Origin: QHXW01 sp035297145
GTDB taxonomy: Bacteria > Acidobacteriota > Terriglobia > Bryobacterales > Bryobacteraceae
DNA: 64,000 bases
Reading direction: 5' to 3'
NCBI GenBank assembly: GCA_035297145.1
Contig: DATGZN010000047.1
Coordinates: forward strand, 1-64,000
How positions within the stretch are numbered: the first letter of the stretch is position 1; every line of letters starts with the position of its first letter. This document shows positions 56,874-64,000 of the stretch, in pieces. Position numbers and translations under genes: made by a program. The notes under the pieces were generated by a model. It ran no database searches and was not told the DNA's origin. It saw only the letters and a list, made by a program, of their open reading frames with translations.

Positions 56874-59800
56874 TGCGTACGGCCACGCTGGTTCACCGCA
56901 GCCTGACTTATTACTGGCGAACGAATCTGCTGGTGGTTCTGGGAGTGGCCACAGCGGTAGCCGTGCTTGCTGGTGCGTTGGTGGTGGGCGATTCTGTGCG
57001 CGCCAGCTTGCGCGATCTGGTGCTCAACCGGATTGGCCGCACCGACACCGTGGTGTCCGGTGCCAGTTTCTTTCCGGAGCAACTGAGCACCGCGCTCGCA
57101 CAGGACGAGCGTTTCTCCGCCTGCCCGCTCATCGCGTTTGAGGGGTTGGTGATTCATGACGCGAGTGGCCGCCGCGCATCTGGTGTTCAAGTGTTCGGAG
57201 TGGATGAGCGATTCTGGTCGTTCCACGGAGTTAATGCTCCGGAGCTGCCGGCCATGAGCGCGGCGCTGACGGAAGATCTTGGCGCGAAGCCTGGTGACGC
57301 CGTTCTGTTGCGCGTCGAGAAGCCTTCCGCGATTCCGCTTGAGTCACTGCACGGCCGGAAGGAAGATGTGGGCCGCACGCTGCGCTTCACAGCTCATGAG
57401 CCACTGGCCGCTTCCGGGTTGGGAGACTTCTCGCTACGCCCGCAGCAAGGTCCTGTGCGCGCGATCTTCGTGCCGCTCAGGAGACTGGAGCGCGACCTGG
57501 GCGAGACGGGTAAGGTCAACACCATCCTCATTGCGCGCGAGCCGGCCGCTGTGCCGATCGAGAAGCTGCTGCGTGAGCGATACACGCTGGAGGATCTCGG
57601 CTTGACTCTGCGCGCTCTCGATTCAACTCGCGGCGTCTCGCTGGAATCCGGCGCCGCAATCTTAAGCGACACCGTTGCTGCCGTAACGATGGAAACAGCG
57701 CGAAGGCTCGGCGTGCGCACCGAGCCCATTCTCACCTACCTTGCCAACAGCATCCGCGCCGGCTCGCGCGAGGTCCCGTACTCGCTCGTGACTGCTGACG
57801 ATGATCTCTTTAAGGACGCGAAGAGCGGCATTCTGCTAAACGGCTGGGCGGCGCGCGAACTCGGCGCGCACCCGGGCGACACCGTCTCGCTTGACTACTA
57901 CACGTGGACGGGCGACGGTCAACTCCACACTGCTTCCGCAAAGTTTCCCCTCGCAGGCGTTCTGTCTCTTGCCGGCGCGGCCGGCGACCGCGATTTCGCG
58001 CCGGATTACCCGGGCATCACGCAAACTGCCAGCTTGCACGATTGGGATCCGCCGTTTCCGGTCGACTTGAAGCGCGTGCGTCCCAGCGACGATGAATACT
58101 GGAAGAAGTACCGCACCACGCCCAAGGCGTTTCTGCCGCTGGCTGCCGGACAGAAGTTGTGGGGCTCGCGCTTCGGAAAGCTGACCTCCATCCGCCTGCA
58201 TGGCGTGAGTGATGATTTCGCGAACCAGCTTCGCGCGGCGATTGATCCCATGTCGGCCGGCTTCGCCGTGTATCCGGTGCGCGCGCAGGCCCTGGCTGCC
58301 TCCGCAGGCGCCACTGATTTCGGCGAGTACTTCGTCTACTTCAGCTTCTTCCTGATGGCGGCGGCACTACTGCTGGCGGCATTGTTTTTCCGGCTCAGCA
58401 TTGAGCAGCGCTTGAGGGAGATCGGCATGTTTCGTGCCATGGGATTCCCCGATGCCGCGATCCGCAACCTGTTCCTGGTGGAGGGCGGCGCGCTGGCGCT
58501 GGCAGGTTCAGTTCTGGGCATGGCAGGTGCGGCGGGATACGGGGCGCTGGTCATGTTCGGTCTGCGGACCAGTTGGTCGGGCGCAGTCGGAACGCGGCTG
58601 CTGTCCCTGCATATATCACCCTCGGCGCTTCTCATCGGTGCTGGCGGTGGCTTTGGCGTAGCCGTGCTCTGCATCTGGTGGACACTGCGCGGGCTGCGCC
58701 GCATCACGCCCCGTGGGCTGCTCTCCGCGCGACGCTTGCAGTCCAAGATGCCGGCATGGGTGGGCCTCGCATGCGCGGCGGCCGGTATCGCTGTGCTGGC
58801 TGCGTCGCGCTGGATCGGTGCGGCCGGCGGTTTCTTCGCCGGAGGGGTTTTGCTCCTGGTGGCCGCGTTGTTCGAAGGGCGGGCTTGGCTTGAACGCCGC
58901 GGTTCGGCTGCGCTTCCGGGGATCCCAGCACTCGGTTTCCGGAACGCTGCTTGGCGTCCGGGCCGCAGCATTCTGTGCACGGCGCTCATCGCATCCGCCA
59001 CATTCCTCATCATTGCCGTGGATGCTTTCCGGCGCGACGAGCGGCCGGCGCTCGATCCGAAATCCGGCACGGGCGGCTTTGCGCTGATGGCGGAATCGCT
59101 GTTGCCGCTCATTCACGATCCCAACTCGGCCCCGGGCAGGGAAGCGCTGAACCTGACGGATCCCGCGCTGAGCGGAGTGCGCTTTACTCGGTTTCGGCTG
59201 CGTCCCGGCGACGACACCAGTTGCCTCAACCTGTACCAGCCGCGCAATCCGCGCATCCTCGCTCCAACGGGCGATTTTCTAGCGCGCAGCCGATTCTCAT
59301 TCCAGGAATCACTCGCCCGATCGCCCGAAGACAAGAGCAACCCATGGCTACTGCTTGAATCGACGCTGAGCGACGGCGCGATTCCGGCTATCGCCGATGC
59401 CAATTCGATCGAGTATGTACTCCATCGCAAGCTGGGCGAGGATGTTGTTCTTACAAATGGCGACCGGCCGTTAAATCTGCGGCTTGTCGCTGCGCTTTCC
59501 GACAGCATCTTCCAAGGCGAGCTGCTCATCTCAGAGGCGAACTTCCTTCGGCTGTTTCCCGACCAGGCGGGTTACCGGTTCTTCCTGATCGACTCGCCGA
59601 CTGAAAAAACCGCCGAAGTCACGAGCGCGCTCGAACGAACGCTTTCCGACTACGGCTTCGACGTCGCCTCAACCGCCAGTCGGCTCGCCGCCTACCATCA
59701 AGTCGAGAACACCTACCTCTCGACGTTCCAAACACTCGGCGCTCTGGGACTGCTGCTCGGTACTGTGGGGCTCGCCGCGGTTCTCGCCCGCAACGTGCTC

Positions 59801-60091
59801 GAGCGCCGGCGCGAACTCGCGCTGCTTTCGGCGGTCGGCTACCGGCGATCCAATCTCGCCACCATGATCCTCGCCGAGAACGCGCTGATTCTGGTCGGTG
59901 GTCTCGCGATTGGCACGGCTTGCGCTGTCGTGGCGATCATTCCGGCGATCGCCTCGCGTGGGGGTCATGTGGCTGCGCTGTCGATGGTGATCTGGCTCGG
60001 GATCATTCTGGCAACCGGGCTTGCGGCAGTGTCGGCGGCCACGCTGATCATGGTTCGTCAGCCGCTGCTCGAATCGTTACGTGCGGAATAG
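56873..60091 (+). CDS. FtsX/MacB-type ABC transporter permease, 1,072 residues
   Basis: A large permease with about ten transmembrane helices: one at residues 19-39, groups near 485-507, 538-560, 585-605, 627-668 and 700-720, and the last three near 955-975, 1000-1025 and 1037-1062. Large extracytoplasmic domains lie between helix 1 and 485 and between about 720 and 950; FtsX motifs are visible (LREIGMFRAMGF, ELALLSAVGYRRSNLA). It works with the LolD-like ATPase encoded two genes upstream and probably moves the operon's product or a lipoprotein. The 3' end overlaps the convergent TPR gene by 15 bases. Start overlaps the VOC stop (TGATG). Confidence 0.85.
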   Translation: MRTATLVHRSLTYYWRTNLLVVLGVATAVAVLAGALVVGDSVRASLRDLVLNRIGRTDTVVSGASFFPEQLSTALAQDERFSACPLIAFEGLVIHDASGRRASGVQVFGVDERFWSFHGVNAPELPAMSAALTEDLGAKPGDAVLLRVEKPSAIPLESLHGRKEDVGRTLRFTAHEPLAASGLGDFSLRPQQGPVRAIFVPLRRLERDLGETGKVNTILIAREPAAVPIEKLLRERYTLEDLGLTLRALDSTRGVSLESGAAILSDTVAAVTMETARRLGVRTEPILTYLANSIRAGSREVPYSLVTADDDLFKDAKSGILLNGWAARELGAHPGDTVSLDYYTWTGDGQLHTASAKFPLAGVLSLAGAAGDRDFAPDYPGITQTASLHDWDPPFPVDLKRVRPSDDEYWKKYRTTPKAFLPLAAGQKLWGSRFGKLTSIRLHGVSDDFANQLRAAIDPMSAGFAVYPVRAQALAASAGATDFGEYFVYFSFFLMAAALLLAALFFRLSIEQRLREIGMFRAMGFPDAAIRNLFLVEGGALALAGSVLGMAGAAGYGALVMFGLRTSWSGAVGTRLLSLHISPSALLIGAGGGFGVAVLCIWWTLRGLRRITPRGLLSARRLQSKMPAWVGLACAAAGIAVLAASRWIGAAGGFFAGGVLLLVAALFEGRAWLERRGSAALPGIPALGFRNAAWRPGRSILCTALIASATFLIIAVDAFRRDERPALDPKSGTGGFALMAESLLPLIHDPNSAPGREALNLTDPALSGVRFTRFRLRPGDDTSCLNLYQPRNPRILAPTGDFLARSRFSFQESLARSPEDKSNPWLLLESTLSDGAIPAIADANSIEYVLHRKLGEDVVLTNGDRPLNLRLVAALSDSIFQGELLISEANFLRLFPDQAGYRFFLIDSPTEKTAEVTSALERTLSDYGFDVASTASRLAAYHQVENTYLSTFQTLGALGLLLGTVGLAAVLARNVLERRRELALLSAVGYRRSNLATMILAENALILVGGLAIGTACAVVAIIPAIASRGGHVAALSMVIWLGIILATGLAAVSAATLIMVRQPLLESLRAE

Positions 60092-60880
60092 CATAGCGGA
60101 GTCTGCAAGCGCGGCATATCTGCCTTGGGGATCGATCTGTTTCACTTGCCGAAGTTGCTCGGCGGCCTCGTCATTCAGGCCTCCGGCGAGCAGCGCCCGG
60201 GCGATGTGATAGTAAACCCCGGCAGCGCCCGGTTTGCTGTGGACGTTGCCATATTGACGCGCCTCGTTGAGTGACTCTCTCGCCTCGTCGGCACGGCCGA
60301 GCAGGAACAAGGCCCAGGCACGGTTCGCGAGAAGATAGCCGAATATGTGCTGGTCCACTCCGGCTTGTTTTGGCGATACGCGTTTGAACTTGAGACCGAG
60401 ATCGACCAATTGCAGCGCCTTCTGCGGCTCGATGCCTTGTTGCAAGTAGACTTCAGCCAGGCTGCTGTAAGCCACTGCTCCGTTCGGGCGGTTCCGTATC
60501 GCCTCTTCGTAGACCTGGCGCGCCTCATCGTAGCGCTTTTCGCCGAGCAGCACATAACCCAAGTTCGCAAGAAAGAGGCCTCTCTGCGGCGGGGAAAGCG
60601 TGTGCGCGAGACATTGGCGGATGACTTCCTCGGCCTCGCGATTCCGCCCGGCGAACATGAGGACCGTGCCGGTCATATGCAGCAGATTCGGACTTGTTAC
60701 GTGCAGCCGCTTCAGCAGCGTGAGGCGCGTCAAAGCCTGGTCGTACTTGCCCTCCCTTAATGGAGTCTTCGCGACCCACAGGGGTAGCTTCTGCCGCACG
60801 TACGGCACAAGGATCGCGATCATCACTCCCCCGAGGGCGATATCGAGGAGATAGTCGACGCGGTCGAAAGATGAGATCAA
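60077..60880 (-). CDS. Single-TM TPR protein
   Basis: A 267-residue protein that starts with a hydrophobic helix (about residues 8-27, YLLDIALGGVMIAILVPYV) and then five to six TPR-like pairs (e.g. EEAIRNRPNGAVAYSSLAEVYLQQG and GVYYHIARALLAGGLNDEAAEQLRQVK). The start appears to be TTG 60880, overlapping the stop of the aminotransferase gene (TTGA). A longer frame exists upstream but would overlap that gene fully. Probably a membrane-bound scaffold. Its stop overlaps the convergent permease gene. Confidence 0.7.
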   Translation of the reverse strand: MISSFDRVDYLLDIALGGVMIAILVPYVRQKLPLWVAKTPLREGKYDQALTRLTLLKRLHVTSPNLLHMTGTVLMFAGRNREAEEVIRQCLAHTLSPPQRGLFLANLGYVLLGEKRYDEARQVYEEAIRNRPNGAVAYSSLAEVYLQQGIEPQKALQLVDLGLKFKRVSPKQAGVDQHIFGYLLANRAWALFLLGRADEARESLNEARQYGNVHSKPGAAGVYYHIARALLAGGLNDEAAEQLRQVKQIDPQGRYAALADSAMLFRT

Positions 60881-62199
60881 CTGCGCGCCACCTGCGGATA
60901 GACCTTTCGGATGGCGGTTACGATGTCGTCTGTGTCTTTCGCGGTGAATGTCGGGTCGAGCGACACGCCGGCGAAGCGGCTCAAGATGTCGATCGTTCGA
61001 GGACAGCACGCCGCGCCGTACTGGATCGAGCGCCCGCGTTCCGATGTGAACGATGGCCACGCCGGGTGCACCGTGCGCTTGTATTCGACGTGCGGCTGCA
61101 CCGGCAGAATCGCCGATCCGCCCGGTAGCGATGCGGGAACGTTCTCCGCTTTCATGACCGCGCGGTAGCGTTCGCATTGCGCCTTACTCTCAAAGCCCAG
61201 AAACACCGCAGTGCCGAGCTCGCCTTGCGGATCGGGCAAATGGCGAAGCTTGACGCCCGGCAGATCGCGAATCCCGTCGTACACGCGGCGTGCGCTCGCC
61301 TGGACGGATTGCACAATGCGATCGAGCTTCCGCAACTGGGCTACCAGCACACCGCCGGTGAATTCGCTCATGCGGAATTGACTGCCCGCAATCGAATCAG
61401 TTTTCGCGCCGCCCACGAGTTGTTCGTGCAGTGGGCGAAAAGCGCCGAGATCGTGATAGCGGCTGGCGCGCTCGAATAACAGCGGATCGTTGGTGACCAC
61501 TGCGCCGCCCTCACCCGACGTGATGGTCTTGTTGAGCTGCATGCTGTAGATGCCGATGTCGCCCATCGAGCCCACAGGGTGGCCCTTGTAACTCGCGCCC
61601 ACCGACTGCGCGCAGTCTTCCAGCACGCGGATGCCGTGACGCCTGGCGATTTCCAGGATGCGGTCCATATCCGCCGGGTTGCCCTGGAGGTGCACAGCCA
61701 TGATGAGCTTGGTCCGTGGGGTGATCTTGCTCTCGACATCGCCGGGGTCGATGTTGAACGACTCATCGATCTCGGAGAAAACGGGCAGCGCCCCGGCGAG
61801 CACGATGGCGTTGAAGCAGGAGTGCCAGGTCCAGGCGGGGAGAATCACTTCATCGCCCGGACCGATTCCGCAAGCCGCCACCGCCGCCTGGAGCGCTGCC
61901 GAGCCCGAGGTCACCGCCAGCGCAAAACGGGTTTGCATGCGGCGCGCGAACTCTTTCTCGAAAGCGGCGACCTTCGCCGGCGGCTCTTTGCCCGGACCGT
62001 ACCAGCGGAACGGGCGCCGCAGTTTTACCACATCGGCCAGCTCACGGTTCTCGTCGTCGCCGTAGAACGCAGTGCCCCAGAAATCAGCATGCAATGGCGT
62101 TTCGCGTACAGGCTTGCCGCCTTCGACGGCGAGTTTGGGTGGATTCGCGGATGCGCCCGCAGCCGCAACGGCACCCGCAAGGAAAGTCCGGCGATTCAT
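60877..62199 (-). CDS. DegT/DnrJ/EryC1/StrS aminotransferase with Tat-like leader
   Basis: A 440-residue sugar-aminotransferase-type protein. PLP-binding Lys224 is in MQLNKTITSGEGGAVVTNDP, with other family motifs in VTSGSAALQAAVAACGIGPGDEVILPAWTW and EDCAQSVGASYKGHPVGSMGD. The N-terminus MNRRTFLAGAVAAAGASANP looks like a Tat signal, unusual for a PLP enzyme of sugar-nucleotide metabolism. It is probably translated with the TPR gene (TTGA overlap), and an AAGGGAG site precedes its ATG. Confidence 0.83.
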   Translation of the reverse strand: MNRRTFLAGAVAAAGASANPPKLAVEGGKPVRETPLHADFWGTAFYGDDENRELADVVKLRRPFRWYGPGKEPPAKVAAFEKEFARRMQTRFALAVTSGSAALQAAVAACGIGPGDEVILPAWTWHSCFNAIVLAGALPVFSEIDESFNIDPGDVESKITPRTKLIMAVHLQGNPADMDRILEIARRHGIRVLEDCAQSVGASYKGHPVGSMGDIGIYSMQLNKTITSGEGGAVVTNDPLLFERASRYHDLGAFRPLHEQLVGGAKTDSIAGSQFRMSEFTGGVLVAQLRKLDRIVQSVQASARRVYDGIRDLPGVKLRHLPDPQGELGTAVFLGFESKAQCERYRAVMKAENVPASLPGGSAILPVQPHVEYKRTVHPAWPSFTSERGRSIQYGAACCPRTIDILSRFAGVSLDPTFTAKDTDDIVTAIRKVYPQVARS

Positions 62200-62250
62200 G
62201 TTCTGGTCTCCCTTCTAAGATGGAAGAACGTTTCGGCTGGTTCGATTCTA

Positions 62251-63129
62251 TCAGGCGTCGACGATGCCGGCGTCGCGGGCGGCGACCTCGGTGAGGGCGG
62301 CCCAATCGGCGTCGGCGCGACCGTGGGCGATGGCGCTGAGAAAGTGATCGCGGATCAGGCTGGCTAGGGGCATGGGTACAGCAGCGCCTTGTCCTGCATC
62401 GAGCGCCAGTTCCGCGTCCTTCAAGCCAAGGGTCAGACGAAAACCGGCGGGCTCGAAGCTCCGGTCAGCCACGATCTTGCCGTAGTTCGCGTACACCGGG
62501 GAGTTGAACAGCGCATTCAGCACTTCAAGAAACGAGTGAGGGTCCATGCCCGACTTACGCACCAGGGCGAACGACTCTCCCATGGCTTCGAGCATGGACA
62601 TCAACATAAAATTAGCGGCGATCTTGGTGACATTCGCTTGCCAGGGCTGATCTCCCATTACGAAAATGCCGCGGCCGATGGCGTCCATCAGCGGTTTGCA
62701 GCGATCGACTTGCTCTCGTGGGCCGGCCGCCATGATCCAAAGCTTCTTATCCCTTGCGGCCTCCGGCCTTCCCAAAACCGGCGACGCGACGTAACCCTGG
62801 CCGCGGCTGGTGTGCGCCTCCGCCAGTTCTTTCGAGAGGGCCACGCTGATGGTACTGGTGCCCATGTGTATGCCGCCCGGCGGGAGCGCGTTAATCGCGG
62901 CACCGAGCATGACGTCACGGACGGCCTGATCATTCGCCAGCATGGTGATGGCAGCGTCCACGCCAGCTACGGCGTCCGCCGGCGAATCTGCGACGCGCGC
63001 CCCCGCCGCTACGAGCGGTGCGAGTTTCTCGCGCGTGCGATTGTACACGATCACGTCGTGCCCCGCTCGCAACAGGTTGAGCGCCATGGGCTCTCCCATA
63101 TTTCCAGTTCCGAAGAATGTAACTTTCAA
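62251..63129 (-). CDS. NAD(P)-dependent beta-hydroxyacid dehydrogenase family protein
   Basis: A 292-residue enzyme of the 3-hydroxyisobutyrate dehydrogenase family: N-terminal FFGTGNMGEPMALNLLRAGHDVIVYNRT (NADP-type), LGRPEAARDKKLWIMAAGP for the substrate region and the catalytic-lysine segment ANVTKIAANFMLMSMLEAMGE. It reduces or oxidises a small beta-hydroxyacid or similar. It starts at TTG 63129 with a strong AAGGAG site 8 bases before. Upstream are a repeat element and the 3' end of rnpB. Confidence 0.85.
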   Translation of the reverse strand: MKVTFFGTGNMGEPMALNLLRAGHDVIVYNRTREKLAPLVAAGARVADSPADAVAGVDAAITMLANDQAVRDVMLGAAINALPPGGIHMGTSTISVALSKELAEAHTSRGQGYVASPVLGRPEAARDKKLWIMAAGPREQVDRCKPLMDAIGRGIFVMGDQPWQANVTKIAANFMLMSMLEAMGESFALVRKSGMDPHSFLEVLNALFNSPVYANYGKIVADRSFEPAGFRLTLGLKDAELALDAGQGAAVPMPLASLIRDHFLSAIAHGRADADWAALTEVAARDAGIVDA

Positions 63130-63152
63130 GCGAAGAGCTCCTTTGCCAGCAA

Positions 63153-63195
63153 GCCGCGGATGTCCCGCAAACGGCGCGGTACCCCCGCGCTACAA
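63153..63195. repeat. Second copy of the dispersed 43-bp hairpin element
   Basis: Matches 44765-44807 over its length. The core GCGGTACCCCCGCGCTACAA (63176-63195) differs from the other copy at two positions. It folds as GCGCGG / CCGCGC (63175-63191) and, in the rnpB orientation, stands just after the RNA's 3' end, so it may act as terminator. Confidence 0.55.
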
Positions 63196-63236
63196 GTGTT
63201 CGGAAACGGGATTGGGTTTAGCATCGGACGCATATA

Positions 63237-63652
63237 GCAGCTTGCCGGACTGTAAGCCGGTTTCTGTACCCTTGCGGGCGGCAGCCATTCCTCTGGGCCG
63301 CCCATTACTGGGTGGCTCTAGCAACCTACCCGAGAGTCAAGCGGAGCGGGCCGCTCCTCCTCTCCTATTTGGTCTTGCTCCGCGTGGGGTTTACCCTGCC
63401 AGCCGGATTGCTCCTGCCGCGGTGCGCTCTTACCGCACCTTTTCACCCTTACCCGAATGGCGGGGCAGCCCTTCAGCCTGCCCGAAGTGACAGGCTGAAG
63501 CCTGTCCCACCATTAAGGCGGTATATTTTCTGTGGCACTTTCCGTAAAGTCCGCTTTGAGCGAACCCTCCCGGCCGTTAGCCGGCACGCTGCCCTGTGGA
63601 GACCGGACTTTCCTCCCCCATGACAGGGGCGGCTGCCCATCCGGCAAGCTAC
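63237..63652 (-). ncRNA. rnpB: RNase P RNA (class A)
   Basis: Read on the minus strand, the sequence has the conserved RNase P RNA elements: a GGAAAGTCCGG-type region near the 5' end (about 63600-63612), the ACGGAAAGTGCCACAGAAA core (63530-63548), the GGTAAACCCCACG region (63388-63400) and the 3' CGGCTTACAG near 63251-63260. The P1 helix is explicit: GTAGCTTGCCGG (63652-63641) pairs with CCGGCAAGCTGC (63248-63237) over 12 bp. At about 416 nt it is a normal class A size. The P12 stem (about 63464-63516) is extended and contains a GC-rich palindrome. The RNA is the catalytic part of RNase P, which trims tRNA 5' ends. Confidence 0.95.
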
Positions 63653-63655
63653 GGC

Positions 63656-63684
63656 TTTATTGTCGCACGCGAAAAGCATTTCAA
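63656..63684 (-). promoter_or_regulatory. Predicted rnpB promoter
   Basis: On the minus strand, TTGAAA (63684-63679), 17 bases and AATAAA (63661-63656), five and four of six matches to consensus, with transcription expected to begin within a few bases of the first P1 residue. Confidence 0.5.
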
Positions 63685-63768
63685 CGCCGAGACGCCGAGG
63701 CGCCGAGAAAATCCAGGGGCCGGTAAGGCTTGACAATTTTACGGATTGTACGGAATTGTGGGAGGTAC

Positions 63769-64000
63769 ATGCGCTTTTTTCCCTGCACGATTCTCATAAT
63801 CGGGTGCCTCGCCGCATCCGCTCAAGACAGCAAAGTCAACAAAGATGCAGGCAGCAAGGTGACTCCAGTGTTTGATCCCTCGGCGCTCGATTCCACCGCC
63901 GATCCATGCGTCGATTTTTATCAATACGCCTGCGGCACGTGGCTCGCGAAGAACCCCATACCTCCCGATCGCCCGGAGTGGGCGCGCTTCGACGAGCTTG
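63769..64000 (+). CDS. M13 family metallopeptidase, N-terminal part (runs off the window)
   Basis: The first 77 residues are visible. A signal peptide (MRFFPCTILIIGCLAASAQ) with a possible lipobox-like Cys is followed by a short linker and FDPSALDSTADPCVDFYQYACGTWLAKNPIPPDRPEWARFDEL, the conserved N-terminus of neprilysin-type (M13) peptidases, where the CVDFYQYACG motif is diagnostic. The HExxH zinc site is beyond the window end. A GGAGG site sits at 63761-63765 and a consensus -35 TTGACA at 63730-63735. Secreted or periplasmic endopeptidase acting on short peptides. Confidence 0.88.
   Translation, partial: MRFFPCTILIIGCLAASAQDSKVNKDAGSKVTPVFDPSALDSTADPCVDFYQYACGTWLAKNPIPPDRPEWARFDEL

Noticed and set aside
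1..64000. Insertion sequence, prophage or integrase
   Set aside because: No transposase, integrase or phage structural protein was recognised in any frame I examined.

Overview
The window reads as a chromosomal piece of a high-GC acidobacterium, most like the Bryobacterales / Candidatus Solibacter group. This is inferred from gene content, not from a database search. The markers are: a Ser/Thr-kinase-type protein with a TolB-like plus TPR tail; a VWFA protein of the acidobacterial secreted type; a carboxypeptidase-regulatory-domain TonB receptor of about 1,050 residues; sugar-type oxidoreductases and a DegT aminotransferase with Tat-like leaders; GMC oxidoreductase paired with a gluconate dehydrogenase subunit 3-like protein; Hfq beside an inositol monophosphatase; and many short palindromic repeats. 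Most genes are packed in operons with ATGA, TGATG or TAGATG junctions. TTG starts are common (for example 33373, 36242, 60880, 63129), and several promoters put a TAAACT/TATACT-like -10 box only 6 to 16 bases before the start codon. One RNA gene is clear: RNase P RNA (rnpB) on the minus strand at 63237-63652. I see no tRNA, rRNA, CRISPR array, insertion sequence or prophage.

Layout. 1-3.2 kb: tail of a receptor-like Ser/Thr kinase and an ECF sigma factor with nested inverted repeats at its promoter. 3.2-6.6 kb: a tight ATP-grasp / alpha-E / transglutaminase operon. 6.6-7.6 kb (minus): a YbgC-type thioesterase and two small membrane or secreted proteins. 7.6-10.4 kb: a fused molybdopterin synthase (MoaD-MoaE), VWFA protein, Hfq and an inositol monophosphatase-like enzyme. 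10.4-11.5 kb (minus): a decayed nucleotidyltransferase, a small ORF and a DUF4288-like protein. 11.6-16.7 kb: a nucleoside salvage operon (pyrimidine nucleoside phosphorylase, CNT transporter, purine nucleoside phosphorylase, cytidine deaminase, exported amidohydrolase). 16.7-18.1 kb (minus): a duplicated Clp-N adaptor-like protein coupled to a catalytically dead alkyltransferase-like protein. 18.1-25.5 kb: aminotransferase, TPR protein, MscL with a zinc ribbon, a secreted beta-propeller-like protein, a zinc-ribbon/proline-rich membrane protein, an exported D-aminoacylase-like amidohydrolase and a NadD-like nucleotidyltransferase.

25.6-32.4 kb is a six-gene envelope-signalling operon: ECF sigma factor, a zinc-finger/FecR/DUF3352-like membrane protein, and two ABC ATPase/permease pairs. 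32.4-37 kb holds a secreted barrel-like protein, a YheT-type hydrolase, cdsA and uppS (minus), and a short-chain dehydrogenase. 37.0-38.8 kb is a small accessory island: a two-TM protein with a phospholipase-D-like sensor domain, a HigB/HigA toxin-antitoxin pair and tandem repeats. 38.8-51.8 kb: DinB, DUF885 peptidase-like, GMC oxidoreductase plus its small subunit, Gfo/Idh oxidoreductase, B12-type radical SAM enzyme, TonB receptor, PQQ-type propeller and a CBM9-like protein.

51.98-60.09 kb is the most interesting block: six translationally coupled genes encoding an adenylate-forming ligase, an aldehyde dehydrogenase/acyl reductase, a GT4 glycosyltransferase, a LolD/MacB-type ABC ATPase, a VOC protein and a 1,072-residue FtsX-type permease. 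It looks like a module that reduces an acid to an aldehyde, glycosylates something and moves a product across or out of the envelope. 60.1-63.1 kb (minus): TPR protein, Tat-leader DegT aminotransferase and a beta-hydroxyacid dehydrogenase; then rnpB, and the start of an M13 metallopeptidase that runs off the end.
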